This document shows positions 48,223 to 58,734 of a stretch of 64,000 nucleotides of DNA, piece after piece. The first letter of the stretch is position 1, and the number at the start of each line of letters is the position of its first letter. This DNA comes from Ceriagrion tenellum (Eukaryota; Arthropoda; Insecta; Odonata; Coenagrionidae), in assembly GCA_963169105.1 (NCBI GenBank), contig OY720640.1:55243527-55307526 (forward strand), written 5' to 3'. The notes under the pieces are model-generated. The model ran no database searches. It was given only the letters and a program-made list of their open reading frames with translations, and had not been told where the DNA came from. Both the position numbers and the translations under genes were made by a program.

Positions 48223-49203
48223 TTCCGTTGTTAGAAATAGAAATACAGAAGATGCATTCTCTCAATCCCCCGGCTCGCACCCCATACAGCAAAAAACCCA
48301 TCTTGATTAATGCCTTTAAAAGCAAGGGTAGGAGAGGAACGCTCTCGAGAAGAAAGTGGGGCAAGCAAGGAAAATCTCGGATCGCAAACACGGTCACTCG
48401 TGGCAGTCCTTTTCTCCTTTTTCCGGTTTTTTTCCTTCGTTCCTCGAAAGCAGCCTTTGGAGAGTAACCCATATGTTCGATTAGAATCGCGAACTTCCGA
48501 ATGGCTCCCAATAAACCATCCTATAATCATTCCAGGCGCGATGCGGTGCGCGATAGAAGTGGCGAGGCGCGGGAGTAATGGAAGTGGATGTTTGATTTGT
48601 TCGGATCTGCATTTGGCTAAGAGTTCATGAAGGAGGAGGAACCTGAGCCATTAAAAAACATCCTGTAGGCTCCATTTTTTTAAAGAAACATTCCTATACT
48701 CATTTAATAAAGTGCTACGAACGGAAGACGGATGCTCGGAAAATTACTTGAATAGGAATAAAGCCATATTGTATTTTTGTAGAAAAATTACGAATACAAT
48801 TGTCACACACGAGTTAAGCATAAGTGAGGGAGGAAACTTCAGAAGGATTCTCGGGTCTCCGTCCGGGTAATTTGGAAGTGTGGAGTTCCGAATGAGAATC
48901 GCTGAGAAAGCACGAGATCTTTCCAACTTCTGAAGGAAATAAGGAGAAGGCCGAGTGGGTGGTTGGGAGAGGTAAGGAGGGGAAAAGGGTAGCTAAAGAT
49001 CATGAGAGCGGGGAGGATGTTGATAAGCGGGAAAGGGGAAGAATAATAGATATTATCGAAGGTATGAAGAGAGGACGTATGCTGATCCATAGACAGAAGT
49101 CTAAGAAGACTAATGCCCTTCATTGAAAATCTGAAAGATGTTTACTCACTTCCGTTTAGACCCATGTCAACCGTTAGATTATCCTAATATTATCATCTGC
49201 ATC
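48223..49203. other. No gene recognised
   Basis: Overlapping frames at 48128-48630 lie in GC-richer sequence and lack recognisable domains. The remainder is unique. Confidence 0.35.
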
Positions 49204-49383
49204 GGCCCCGGTGTCGGCGGGGTAAAGTCCTCGCCTTCTAACCCGAGGGTCGCGGGTTCGAGTCCCGCCTGGGTAAGATTATTCAATGCCCAGGACATGG
49301 GTGCTTGTGTTCGTCTAATGATATATTATAACACTTGTAATTGGGGAAACCTGTAAGTGTTAAAGAAATTATTATTATTATTA
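49204..49383 (+). mobile_element. tRNA-derived SINE with (ATT)n tail
   Basis: The first about 75 bp are tRNA-like: box-A-like GTGTCGGCGGGGTAAAG, an anticodon-loop-like CTTCTAA (a tRNA-Arg UCU type loop) and a perfect box B, GGTTCGAGTCC (49255-49265). The tRNA-unrelated body holds GCCCAGGACATGGGTGC and ACACTTGTAATTGGGGAAAC and ends in an ATTATTATT tail to 49383. The anticodon stem does not pair well and a body plus tail follow, so this is a retroposed element and not a tRNA gene. Confidence 0.8.
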
Positions 49384-50075
49384 TCTACATCTACTAATTA
49401 CCCTGAAAGCCACCACAAGGGAGTTTGGCAGGGGGTGACTTATCACCAACATGACCTACAGTGAATTAATTCACTGTAGGTCATGATTCCTTTCCTTTCA
49501 CCCACAAGCACTGCAATATCGGTATGCTACAAATGCTACAGAAGCTACTAAAATAATTTATAATGTAGCTATATAAACATGATACAAGAGTCATGAAGGG
49601 AACATGCAAAACATGGTGTTAGCACCAATTGGCAGACTTAAAAACGTGCATTAAGGCGAATATGAATAAATCAGCTATACTACCTGTCAACTAACCTACA
49701 TAAAAGTGTAAACCCAACCATAGTGGTCTTTTATGATCGCGGGGAAAACTACATTTTAACCCTTCTATTCTACAATTTATGTACCTTATTTCATTCTCAT
49801 GATCTTATCTACCATAGTATGTAGGGGGTCGTAAGATATAGAAAACTTCGTCAGAAAATAAATCGGTTTTAAATTTACATAAAATATTGAAACTGATTTT
49901 TAATCGATGGGCTGAAAGCGATTCCCATCCAAGTTGTTGCAAGAGGTCAGTAACACTAACGAGACTATCTGAACGTCCTTTCACATATCTTGCTGATCTT
50001 CTCTGCACACGTTCTCATTCTGTTTTTCAGCCTATCATTATGATAAACTGAGAACATGATTCGATAAGACTATGG
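49384..50075 (-). mobile_element. CR1-like 3' fragment (divergent subfamily)
   Basis: The ATCTACATCTAC tail at 49384 directly abuts the SINE tail. The minus-strand frame 50008-49805 reads MQRRSARYVKGRSDSLVSVT, LLQQLGWESLSAHR and FKTDLFSD, the C-terminal domain seen at 8131 but from a different subfamily. The 3' UTR contains a perfect 36-bp palindrome (49450-49485). Confidence 0.75.
49450..49485. repeat. Perfect 36-bp palindrome
   Basis: The half-site CATGACCTACAGTGAATT is followed directly by its exact inverse with no spacer. It lies inside the 3' UTR of the CR1-like copy. Confidence 0.97.
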
Positions 50076-50610
50076 AATGGATAGCCACCTAGGAAATACT
50101 GTATAAAACTACCCAGGCGTGCTCTGCCACTGTGAGTTTCGGAGAAGCTAAAAGAAATCAGACATTATCCCATTTACCAAGAGCGTAATTCCGATAAAAT
50201 GGTCATACGATACATTCAGTAATATGAACTCAATAATTATTACCAGCTAAACAGTGCCACCATCCGTCTTCACAAAAATATCGAAATTATTTCTTGAAGC
50301 ATTTTTCGATTTGGTCATCAGAAAACATGCACTTGCTTAAACATGAACTGAATATCTCAATTTCATGATCACCGAAATCTAAGGCTGTAGCAGATTCAAT
50401 ACAAAATTCAGAGGCATATAGGAACTATGAATTGTGTTTCCCAAATAAAAAATATATATAACCATTTCTCGACGTGTTTTTTTCTTCCTGAAGAGGATAG
50501 GTGAGTAGCCCAGTCGATACGTGGAAAGTAACGGAGAATCTTACCCACTGGAAATACAGAGATCTGTTAAATCACGTCCACGTAGAATGTTGCAGAAAGT
50601 AATGAAAGGT
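50076..50610. other. No feature recognised
   Basis: AT-rich unique sequence. Confidence 0.4.
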
Positions 50611-51140
50611 TATCTACATCCACGAAATACCGTGCATGCCACTACTAGGGTGTGTGGCACGAGATGATTCCACATCAGGCACGCAAAACTCATCCCAGCT
50701 GAAATTAGAACCGCACACACTCGAGCGGATGCCAGGCGCTCGCCAATAGCAGTTAGGATGACCATACGCGGTCAGACCATAAACAGGATAGTAGTACGTA
50801 AACGAACATGCTGCCATGCAGTACACTATTAAAAATACTGGTGAGTACTATTAATGCGACTAATGAATAGTAATAAAAGGTACTAAGCCATGCAGGAGCT
50901 ATACCTTGCCGGATATTTCAGGCGGGATTAGTAGCTAATAATTATTTTCAGACGCTTAGCACTATTGCAAAACCTACTTTACCCAGTAAGGGCCCAAGTT
51001 TCCCAGAACTGATCTATCGCATCTTTATGGTCCCTTATTGTAAGTTGAAAAATGGCATTGGTTCTACAGTCTGTTTCCTTGATTTTATGCTAGTGATCAT
51101 TTCCACCATAATAGTTTGGCTCTAGTGGAATAAGTTAAAG
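50611..51140 (-). mobile_element. CR1-like 3' fragment (subfamily of 53112-53815)
   Basis: The tail ATCTACATCCACG at 50611 is followed by ATACCGTGCATGCCAC, TAGGGTGTGTGGCACGAG and, at 51000, CAGAACTGATCTATCGCA. These blocks recur in order at 53112-53420. Coding is too decayed to read as one frame. Confidence 0.75.
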
Positions 51141-52185
51141 GGTGCTGACGGCTGCGATCGATGGGAGAATGATGGGTAATCAGGGTATCAGTGTTTATGC
51201 ACAGGATGATAAGGGACTCGATATATGCTAAAAATGAAGAAGGAAATCATGTAAGGGGTTAGGAGCCTGTGCCTGAGACAGTCAAAAGTATTCCTCCTAT
51301 TTTCCATTTAAACCTACCATAACGGCCAGATTACTATAGTAATAATAAACTGTTATGGTCCAGATGCACACCACCTATTCAACCGTAGCAGAAATATAAC
51401 ATCAAAATCAAGTGGGGGAGCCCAGTAATCTCGTCGATAACACAAGTGCAAATACAGATGGGAATACAAATGTTCGGACGCATGTTTTTGTTTTTAATGC
51501 GTCCTCTTCTGCTTTCATGCATAGAAATGTCCATTTACACATATGCAAATATCGCTCCATAACTAGCGGCACTTGCAAATAATGCTGTTACACAAACCTG
51601 TGTATTCGACCGTGTATTTTTCTCTCCCTGATTGCGAAAGAAAAGCAAAAACTTCATTATAATCTGCACATTTTTGCATCGATTAAAAAACTAATTGGGA
51701 CAAAACGTTTGGATGTTTCCAGAGAGTAAGCACGCGAAGGCAAACACCGGATGTTGAGATTATTTTCCTCCTCCTTCAGGCCGCACAGGCGTATTCCTGA
51801 GTCTACGTATGCTGGACTGGATATTGGTTTAAAATTGCACTTGCGCCGCGTTTAGATACTATAATAGCTGTCAGTGCGACTTTTAACCTGGTTTGTCGAT
51901 AGGCAGTGCAGCTACGTAGTTGATTTTCTCCTTAAGAGCTCGTTTCTTAATTTGCTTAATACTAGCATCTTGTCCAGCATGCACCCTGCAAAATTTTACT
52001 ATTTTCGTGCATTCATGCAGCAGAAAAGCACAGTTAAACGAATAGTTTCTTCCACGATGGTACCATCCAAAAGAGTAGTGCAAGTTGATGAAATGTCCAC
52101 CTGATAAGTATTTGCAGATTGTTTGCAGACAGCTAATGCATTAACTGTCGTGGTTTCATTTACTTTAAGAAGTACAAAGTAGAGC
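51141..52185. other. No gene recognised
   Basis: Unique sequence. Frames at 51874-52104 (+) and 51883-52083 (-) overlap each other and have no recognised domain. Confidence 0.35.
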
Positions 52186-52350
52186 ATGTTAGAGCTATGT
52201 ATAATTTTAAACCTTCCCGGCGAATAATATTTGTGTAATTTTCTTGGGCTCGCCACCGGGTAATAAATTCATAGCCGCGGAAATGCATAGGCTGCCTATG
52301 AATTTCTTACCCGGTGGTGAGCCCGAGAAAATTACACAAATGTTAGAGCT
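52186..52350. mobile_element. Palindromic insertion made of Penelope-like ends, with 11-bp target duplication
   Basis: Arms 52229-52274 and 52296-52341 (46 nt each, 43 complementary) surround a 21-nt spacer. Each arm contains TTACCCGGTG and GCCCGAGAAA (or the inverse), matching the terminal block of the Penelope-like element at 10615-13246. ATGTTAGAGCT occurs at 52186-52196 and 52340-52350, bounding the insertion. About 32 bp of non-palindromic sequence (52197-52228) is included on the left. Confidence 0.75.
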
Positions 52351-52351
52351 T

Positions 52352-52423
52352 ACTCACCACCTATTTCACACCCTTCAGCTGTACCCTTGCGCTGGCTTGC
52401 AGGGTAATATATAGATGTAGATG
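52352..52423 (+). mobile_element. CR1-like 3' tip
   Basis: CACACCCTTCAGCTGTAC, GCTGGCTTGCAGGGTAATAT and ATAGATGTAGATG form the last 70 bp of a CR1-like 3' UTR. It starts immediately beside the palindromic insertion. Confidence 0.7.
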
Positions 52424-53111
52424 AGTGAATAATAAATATTTACTAACCGTTCGATATGTTCATGTAGATCTAAAATAAAGCATTCAATGTAAGAACAAGA
52501 CAGACAGATCAAATGTTCAATACGCAATTCAAAAGTAAATTTCACAGAAAATATTATAATTGACTTAGGATTAGCCGCGGATTTTCTTTCTGTATAATAC
52601 TGTAATCTTAATTATCAGGGAAGGTGGTAAAAGAGAATGGGTTTCACGGATGGGATGAAGAAGGGTAGTACATAATCCAATTTTAAGAAAGAAACATATT
52701 TAGTAGATATGTCACTGTACGAATAAATATCTAGATAATCACTTTCTCCCTTTCACGTCATTCTAACTTAACTAGTAGATTACGTAACATTAATAAACTG
52801 CACAAGAACTTTTTTCTACACCACAGTGGCTCTTTGGCTTCCAGGACACTTGGCATTACAGGTAAACTAGCCTTTGCTAGCTGAACAGGCGACATATAGG
52901 TACATGATCATGAAGGAAATAGATATTTCCCAAATACCGGCTTCCTTCAGATTCTGATCTTTTCCAATGTTAATGGTCATGGCACAACGGTCATCTACCT
53001 ATTATCGAAGGAAATTGAATACAAAGAGATACATAAAGAAAGTATTTAGAGTATTCCGAGAAGTGAAGCCTCTTTCCCCATTCGGTGGCTTCAAATGTTA
53101 GTCCCGTCTCT
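52424..53111. other. No feature recognised
   Basis: AT-rich unique sequence. Confidence 0.4.
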
Positions 53112-53815
53112 TCTACATCTACATCTACGAAATACCGTGCAAGCCACCACTAGGGTGTGTGGCACGAGGTGGTTCCAAACCAGGCATGCAACACTCGTCC
53201 CAGTTTAAATTAGAACCGCGCAAGTTTCCCGCGAATGCCAAACAGGCCAAAGGCAGTCACGAAAGCAGTGTGCATTCAGACTAGAAACTAGGAGAGTGAT
53301 ACGTAGAAGAGCATGCTACCATTTAGTAAACTACACAAGATACAACTACTGGTTACTATTATTAATGCGATAGATAAATTCACTACAAGGTACTAAATCA
53401 CCCCAGTCATCATCCTAGAACTGATCTATCGCAACTATTATGGTCCCTTATTATGCGTGGAAAAAAATAAATTTTAAATCTATCGGTTCTGCAGTCTATT
53501 TCCTTAATCTTATTCCCGTGATCATTACTATCATAATGCTTTGGCTCTAGCAAAATATGTTGAATGTCCGGCAAAAAATAGTCCACACCAAACTTTCGTA
53601 AAAGATTTGATCTATATTTTTCCCTTCGATCGGATAGAGGTTCCCACCCTAATTCCCCCAACAATTTACCCATACCGCTATGTTTATCGTAACAATTTTT
53701 AAGAAATGTGGATTCCCTCCGATGTATTCCATCTATATCTGAAACGATTCCTACTTCGTAAGGTTTCCTTAGACTAGCGGCGTACTCCAAGTGAGATCTC
53801 ACTCTTCGGTATATT
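53112..53815 (-). mobile_element. CR1-like 3' fragment with C-terminal RT
   Basis: Tail TCTACATCTACATCTAC at 53112, then 3' UTR, then the minus-strand frame 53802-53410: MRSHLEYAASLRKPYEVGIV, STFLKNCYDKHSGMGKLLGE, LGWEPLSDRREKYRSNLLRK, NKIKEIDCRTDRFK and FFPRIIRDHN. It is the same C-terminal domain as 8131-8532 with about the same length, uninterrupted, but from a distinct subfamily. 5'-truncated. Confidence 0.85.
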
Positions 53816-54767
53816 TCAAGTTTGACTTTTCCACTAGGAACAACAAATGAATCACTTCAAATGACAGGGGTCAAGTCCAGAAATAATATAACAACTGTTG
53901 ACAGAAAACGGTTATTTTGAGTTTTTAACGGCGTATTTGAGTAATATTTACTGACCATGAAAGAGTTTGGTGTGAGATTAGTTCCCGATTCACATACAGG
54001 GCTGTAGAATCCCTCTTAACGATCCGTTCGTTGCCTTGCACTGCCAATCTCGCTGCTGGCCATCGAGTAAGAACACCGACAAGAGCACTGCAATTTTCCT
54101 GATCACCCTTGCTCGAACCTTGAGACTATTCTTCATCTTCTCCACGGCAGCTGAATAAACTTCACACGTTCATTTGGCACAAATGTTCACAAGTCAACTC
54201 CATGCCACACGTAATAAATACTATGAACACGATAAAACGCTCACTGTTACACTCTGGAGTCTATCCGATAACTCTCCTCACTAACGCAAGGCTCCGACGA
54301 TGACAAACCATAGAATTGGCCGTGAAATCGCGAGCGCCACATACTTCCTAAGGTTCAGGGCAAGAGTCCCATACGATTGGCTGTGTCCCCGGATAAAGAC
54401 ATCGAGGCAGGCGGTAATCGCTAGGTATTTGCCCGCACAGTTCCCAAGCGCGCTCGGCAGTCAACTCGGTGGACCCCCGAGGATAGCGGGAGATCACAGC
54501 AAACGCACAGGAGAAACTTATTAAAACGAAGGGGCGACGGCAAATCTGGAGTCTTTAAACCGCCTAAACTTGCTTAAAAAGCTGCGCGAGACTCTGGGGT
54601 CACAAGGATATAGCAAAGGTTCTAAGAAAAATTTCAGCCACATGAGCTTCAGACCGACAGATCTTTAATTTTAGACCACTCTTCATTAATAGAAGACAAC
54701 AAATGAGGAAACAAGATTGATACTCTGTCTCACTGAGACACATTGGTGGACATACCTACGAAATAAA
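53816..54767. other. Unclassified; GC-rich segment 53980-54540
   Basis: 53980-54540 is clearly richer in G, C and CpG than its flanks, with sharp edges. No open frame with a recognisable domain and no terminal repeats were found. It could be a solo LTR, a promoter or exon region, or foreign sequence. Confidence 0.3.
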
Positions 54768-55284
54768 TGTGATTCTTCCGGAAGTAATTGCTTATATGTC
54801 GGCCAAACTGGCCGGAAATTTAAGATAAGAATGAATGAACTTTTAAGGTTTTACAAATCAGGTCTATAACTCTGCGTTCTCAAAATGCCTGCTAGAGTCG
54901 AATCACTCCTCTAGTTTTAACCTATCCATTTCATATTTCTGTAACAAAGGTGCTAAACTGGATTTTTAAAAGAACAATTGAATTTTTTTCAGCATTTAAA
55001 ACATGTAGTCATAGAGTTTTAAACGATTTTATTCCAGACAAATTCTCCCCCCTTTTTACTCTGCCTCTCCCCATTTCTTGAATATTTGACGCTGTTATTT
55101 TTACGCTTTCGTGTGGCAGTGTCCTCGCTTTGTTATCTAACCTAATCCTCTCCCCTCCTCCCAATGATCCTTCTCCCCCACCCAATCCCTCCATCATATC
55201 CTCCCAGTACAAAATTAAAGCCATCGCACCTATACTTAACTCACGACCTCTCAAGATGATGTTGTAGCTACGAAACCAGTAAGG
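54768..55284 (+). mobile_element. Penelope-like element, endonuclease end and 3' UTR
   Basis: The plus-strand frame 54768-54869 reads CDSSGSNCLYVGQTGRKFKI, then RMNELLRFYKSG. YVGQTGR with a downstream Arg is the GIY-YIG endonuclease signature of Penelope-like elements. In the shifted frame it continues as YNSAFSKCLLESNHSS and, further on, FCNKGAKLDF. The region ends with CTCAAGATGATG...CTACGAAACCAG and ATAAAAAAAGTGGAAAACTA. The reverse transcriptase part is missing. It is a different subfamily from the element at 10615-13246 and on the opposite strand. Confidence 0.7.
55247..55284 (+). ncRNA. Hammerhead-like module (degenerate)
   Basis: CCTCTCAAGATGATG, a short GTAG/CTAC stem, then GAAACCAGTAAGG. 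This is the same order of elements as at 4071-4107 (minus strand). The stem is short and the first core strand deviates. Confidence 0.4.
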
Positions 55285-55739
55285 TACTTAAATAAAAAAA
55301 GTGGAAAACTACTATTAAGTCATCATTCTTTTATTATTCTACAAACTAGTTTGTGAAATAAAAAAACGCGAAACAATGACACTACCACATACACAAGTTC
55401 TGAACATACGAGCACCAGTCGCACGCAAGAACGATCCGGATACGCAAGTGTATACAAACTTGACGAGTCTTTGACCGAGAAAAGAAAGTAAAACCTCTTC
55501 ATATTCATCATATTTTTTTGTCATTTGAAAAGGTAAAAATGGAGGCGCGAAACGGGTTAAAAATGTTTTTTTTTTTCCGAAAGATACGCGGATGAAATTT
55601 TTCTGTCTCCAGTTGACACTCTTTTTAATTAGAATTTATTATTTCACTCTAGTCACATTATGGATTATTTAACTAGTTTTTACAGCATTTGGAACATACC
55701 CATTATGTGGTGCATGTCGATAAAAGTAAATTTCTTCGC
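55285..55739. other. No feature recognised
   Basis: AT-rich unique sequence. Confidence 0.4.
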
Positions 55740-55799
55740 TTAAGTCAATGTGGTTGCTCGCAGGGTAATAAGTAGATGTAGATCTAGATGTAGATGTAA
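55740..55799 (+). mobile_element. CR1-like 3' tip
   Basis: TTGCTCGCAGGGTAATAAG is followed by an extended tail with three GTAGAT-type units (GTAGATGTAGATCTAGATG). Only the last 60 bp of the element remain. Confidence 0.7.
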
Positions 55800-56917
55800 T
55801 TTCGGATCATTCAAGTTTAGCAGATGGCTGCACACAAAATATTTTTCTGGCATTCGTGGCAATTGAGCTTCAAGTAATAGGCAAGCACAAAACAGTACAT
55901 ATAAAACCCCAGTAAAGAACTACGCAGATTAGGTCACTATAAACGGAATCCACATGTATGTACATCAACATAATGTTCTGCAGTCCGCCACACACACAGG
56001 TGGCTGAGGGCGTGACGAAACCGGCAATTGAAGGGGAGGGAATAGAGAAAATTTAAGGGGAGAGGATAGAGGTGAATCGCACGTTAAAGGCGAGTCTCTT
56101 GATAGTGCCACGCGGTTATTCTCATAATCGCTGTACGAGGTAGGAGGGAATTTTTGTACCTTTCAGTTCGGACATCGCGTCTTTCCTGTTTCGTCAGTTC
56201 CATCACTATAGGTATAGCGCGGGGCTAAAATAATATTCACCATATTGTACTAGTATTCGCGTGATCGGAGTATTCAAGTAACCTCTGTCTAGTGAGTAGT
56301 CTGAGAGTAGGTAACATTTACGAAGCCTAATCCTACCATCAACTGAGGGAAAGTTATTGCTCGATCGTAGCAGCCTTAAACAAAGAGAGTGCTTCACTTG
56401 AGTTTAACAATATTCTATTATTACAAACACCTCGTTCCGCTTGAAATGTTCTGCGTGATTTAGTTTTCTACATAATTTAGCATCTCGTGGTATTCAGGGT
56501 ATAAGTATAACTAATTAGTGGAACCATCTTAACCATTACATTGAAAATTAGTTCTTTCCGCAATGTAGCACTCCTAGTCTCTTGTGTGGTCGTGAAATGA
56601 TCTCCTGACTATTTCAATTCGTGCCCAGCGACTACTGGCGCGAGCGATTTTTGACCTAAAACTGAGATGAATAATGCATTATTTATCTCTTAACATTTGT
56701 TGCTATTCCAAAAAATACATAAACTCTGCGTATAACTATGATCATAAAAAAGTAAAGTAAGGCAATAAGAGAGAGAAGAGTTCTTGCTTTTAAACAATGT
56801 TTATTCTGTATTATAAGCATCGAAATCGGTCAGTGAATTTTGAATTAAAATTGTGTGGAATAGTTCCTATTGTGAATTTTTAATAATGCTGAGATTTCTT
56901 AATTTATGGCATTTGGA
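55800..56917. other. No gene recognised
   Basis: Unique AT-rich sequence. Frame 56206-56397 (-) has no recognised domain. Confidence 0.35.
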
Positions 56918-57452
56918 GCGAAATACCATTTTACCTAGAAATCAAAGAATTTGATATTAATTTTTATGAAAAATATTTTACTCTTCCAAACATACCAAAA
57001 TATCAGCCCCTATCCGAAATACTTTACGAGAGATTTTACGAGATACATGGGAAATGGTCGGTTACGCTCACCAGAGAGACCTTGTTTAACAAAAAGGAGA
57101 CATTTCTAAAACTTAGATCTCGTCAAAACATTAACAGGGTGTATTTTGTATATTTATTTCGGCTATTTTTGAAAATAAATCATATTATCACTGCAGTAAT
57201 TTTTTCGTAAGTAATCGCAAAAAAACCTTCCGTAGTGAAGGAGTTATGAACGTATCGCGAGAAAAAAATCAGTCAAATCAAAGACTTATGTGGATATTCT
57301 TATTTGATTACCTAGAATTTCAGTCATATACAGGTATATTATAAAGTACACTATTAATTATTTAGTATTTAATTCATGCTTCCTACAGCTGCTAAAATTA
57401 AAACTTATCACTCGAATATGGCCTCCCATACGACTAGGGAACTATCTGGTTC
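56918..57452 (+). repeat. Unclassified dispersed repeat, copy 2
   Basis: Partner of 15963-16497 (landmarks listed there). The two copies begin and end at comparable places, which suggests one element unit and not a random segmental overlap. Confidence 0.8.
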
Positions 57453-58016
57453 AAACTACCTCAACACAGTCCAGCTGCAACAGGATTTCATTCCTGGTAT
57501 GGAATAACCCCAAACCACAACCCTAGAGGTAGCTTTTACGGTGCTTGGTATATACATGTATGTTCGCATAAGGAGGCGCTGTGATGAGGAAAATTTTCCG
57601 TTGCAATAAAACCGTGTGAGTGAGAGCTTTTCTCTTGCATGGAGAAAGAAGGACTCTCAACTCCACGGTCACTTACTCTCTCACACATCACCCCGTTCAG
57701 TAAAAATAAAAAAAAATGAACGAGAAGATACGCAATCATGACTCTCCTCTCTCTCGCACTCACTATCTTCGGTTTCTTTTGGGAGAGTACCAAACGCGGG
57801 GCCACTAGCACTCACCACGTAATATGCATACGATAGACGTATAATAAAAAAAAAACCTGCGCTCATCTTCATGCATGCGTTCCTAGAATGCAAATGCGAG
57901 GAGATGATAGCAAGTGGGGCGGGAGAAGAGAGATCCCATCCCTTTCCTCAAGAGTCGTTTTCCCCTACGAGGATGTCGTCGGGCTGGTTGGTTGGATGCA
58001 AGGGGTTTCCAGGATG
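57453..58016. other. No gene recognised
   Basis: Overlapping frames on both strands without recognised domains. Confidence 0.35.
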
Positions 58017-58062
58017 TGGAGAGAGAGAGAGGCAGAGAGAGGGAGAGAGAGAGGGAGAGCCC
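58017..58062 (+). repeat. (GA)n-rich tract
   Basis: About 45 bp of GAGA with GGCAGA interruptions. It produces spurious Glu/Arg-rich frames. Confidence 0.9.
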
Positions 58063-58077
58063 AGGGTATTATTTTTT

Positions 58078-58102
58078 CACACACACACACACACACACAC
58101 AA
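58078..58102. repeat. (CA)n microsatellite
   Basis: Twelve CA repeats. Confidence 0.95.
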
Positions 58103-58685
58103 CCACATATGGGAGAGTGGGTGCGCGGCAGTGGATGCGGAAGAAGTTTTGAGATCGCAAATCTGAAGGGGTATGAGAGCGTATGTAAAGGGTTCGCTTT
58201 CTGGAGGAAGGCCTTCAAAGAATGGGAGAAGGAATTTCGGTACGAAGAAAAATACCCTTTAGCGGAGAAGGGGTAAGAGGGTGCTAGGGTAAAGAAGGGG
58301 AGGGTATATGTGGGCGAGCTTGAGTTGACTTGATGCCAAGCTCGGCTATGCGCAAAGAGATGGGTGGGGGGAATAGAGGAAGAAAAATAAGCGGCAGTGT
58401 GTATCCGTACAACGACGGAGGGATGTTTTTAAAGAAATTGAGAGGACTGGGGTAAAAGGGGATTGGAGAGGAAAGCATGTAGACAAATCGGAGATTAGAA
58501 ATGGTCATGATGGATGTTGCAGTTAATCAAACACGATGGATACGGGTCGTAGTTATCACAATGCTGCAACAATCCTGTGACCGGGAATCATTCCTCATTG
58601 AGATTGATAGGATTTCACCATTTTCTGGTCACATTATTACAATTGAAATCACTGATTTCCCTTGATGCTGCAGTCAAAGTTACGC
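58103..58685. other. No gene recognised
   Basis: Purine-rich to about 58460. No family-like coding. Confidence 0.35.
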
Positions 58686-58722
58686 AGCGAATATTGAAAA
58701 TTATTATCTACATTTACATACT
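58686..58722 (-). mobile_element. Possible CR1-like 3' tip
   Basis: TTATCTACATTTACATACTACC on the plus strand resembles the inverse of the CR1-like tail and last UTR bases. Very short. Confidence 0.45.
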
Positions 58723-58734
58723 ACCTTAATTTAT

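Noticed and set aside
49204..49280. Functional tRNA-Arg gene
   Set aside because: Box B and anticodon loop look right, but the anticodon stem mispairs and a SINE body with (ATT)n tail follows.
57871..58276. Glu/Arg-rich then Thr-His repeat frames
   Set aside because: Translation of the (GA)n and (CA)n tracts.
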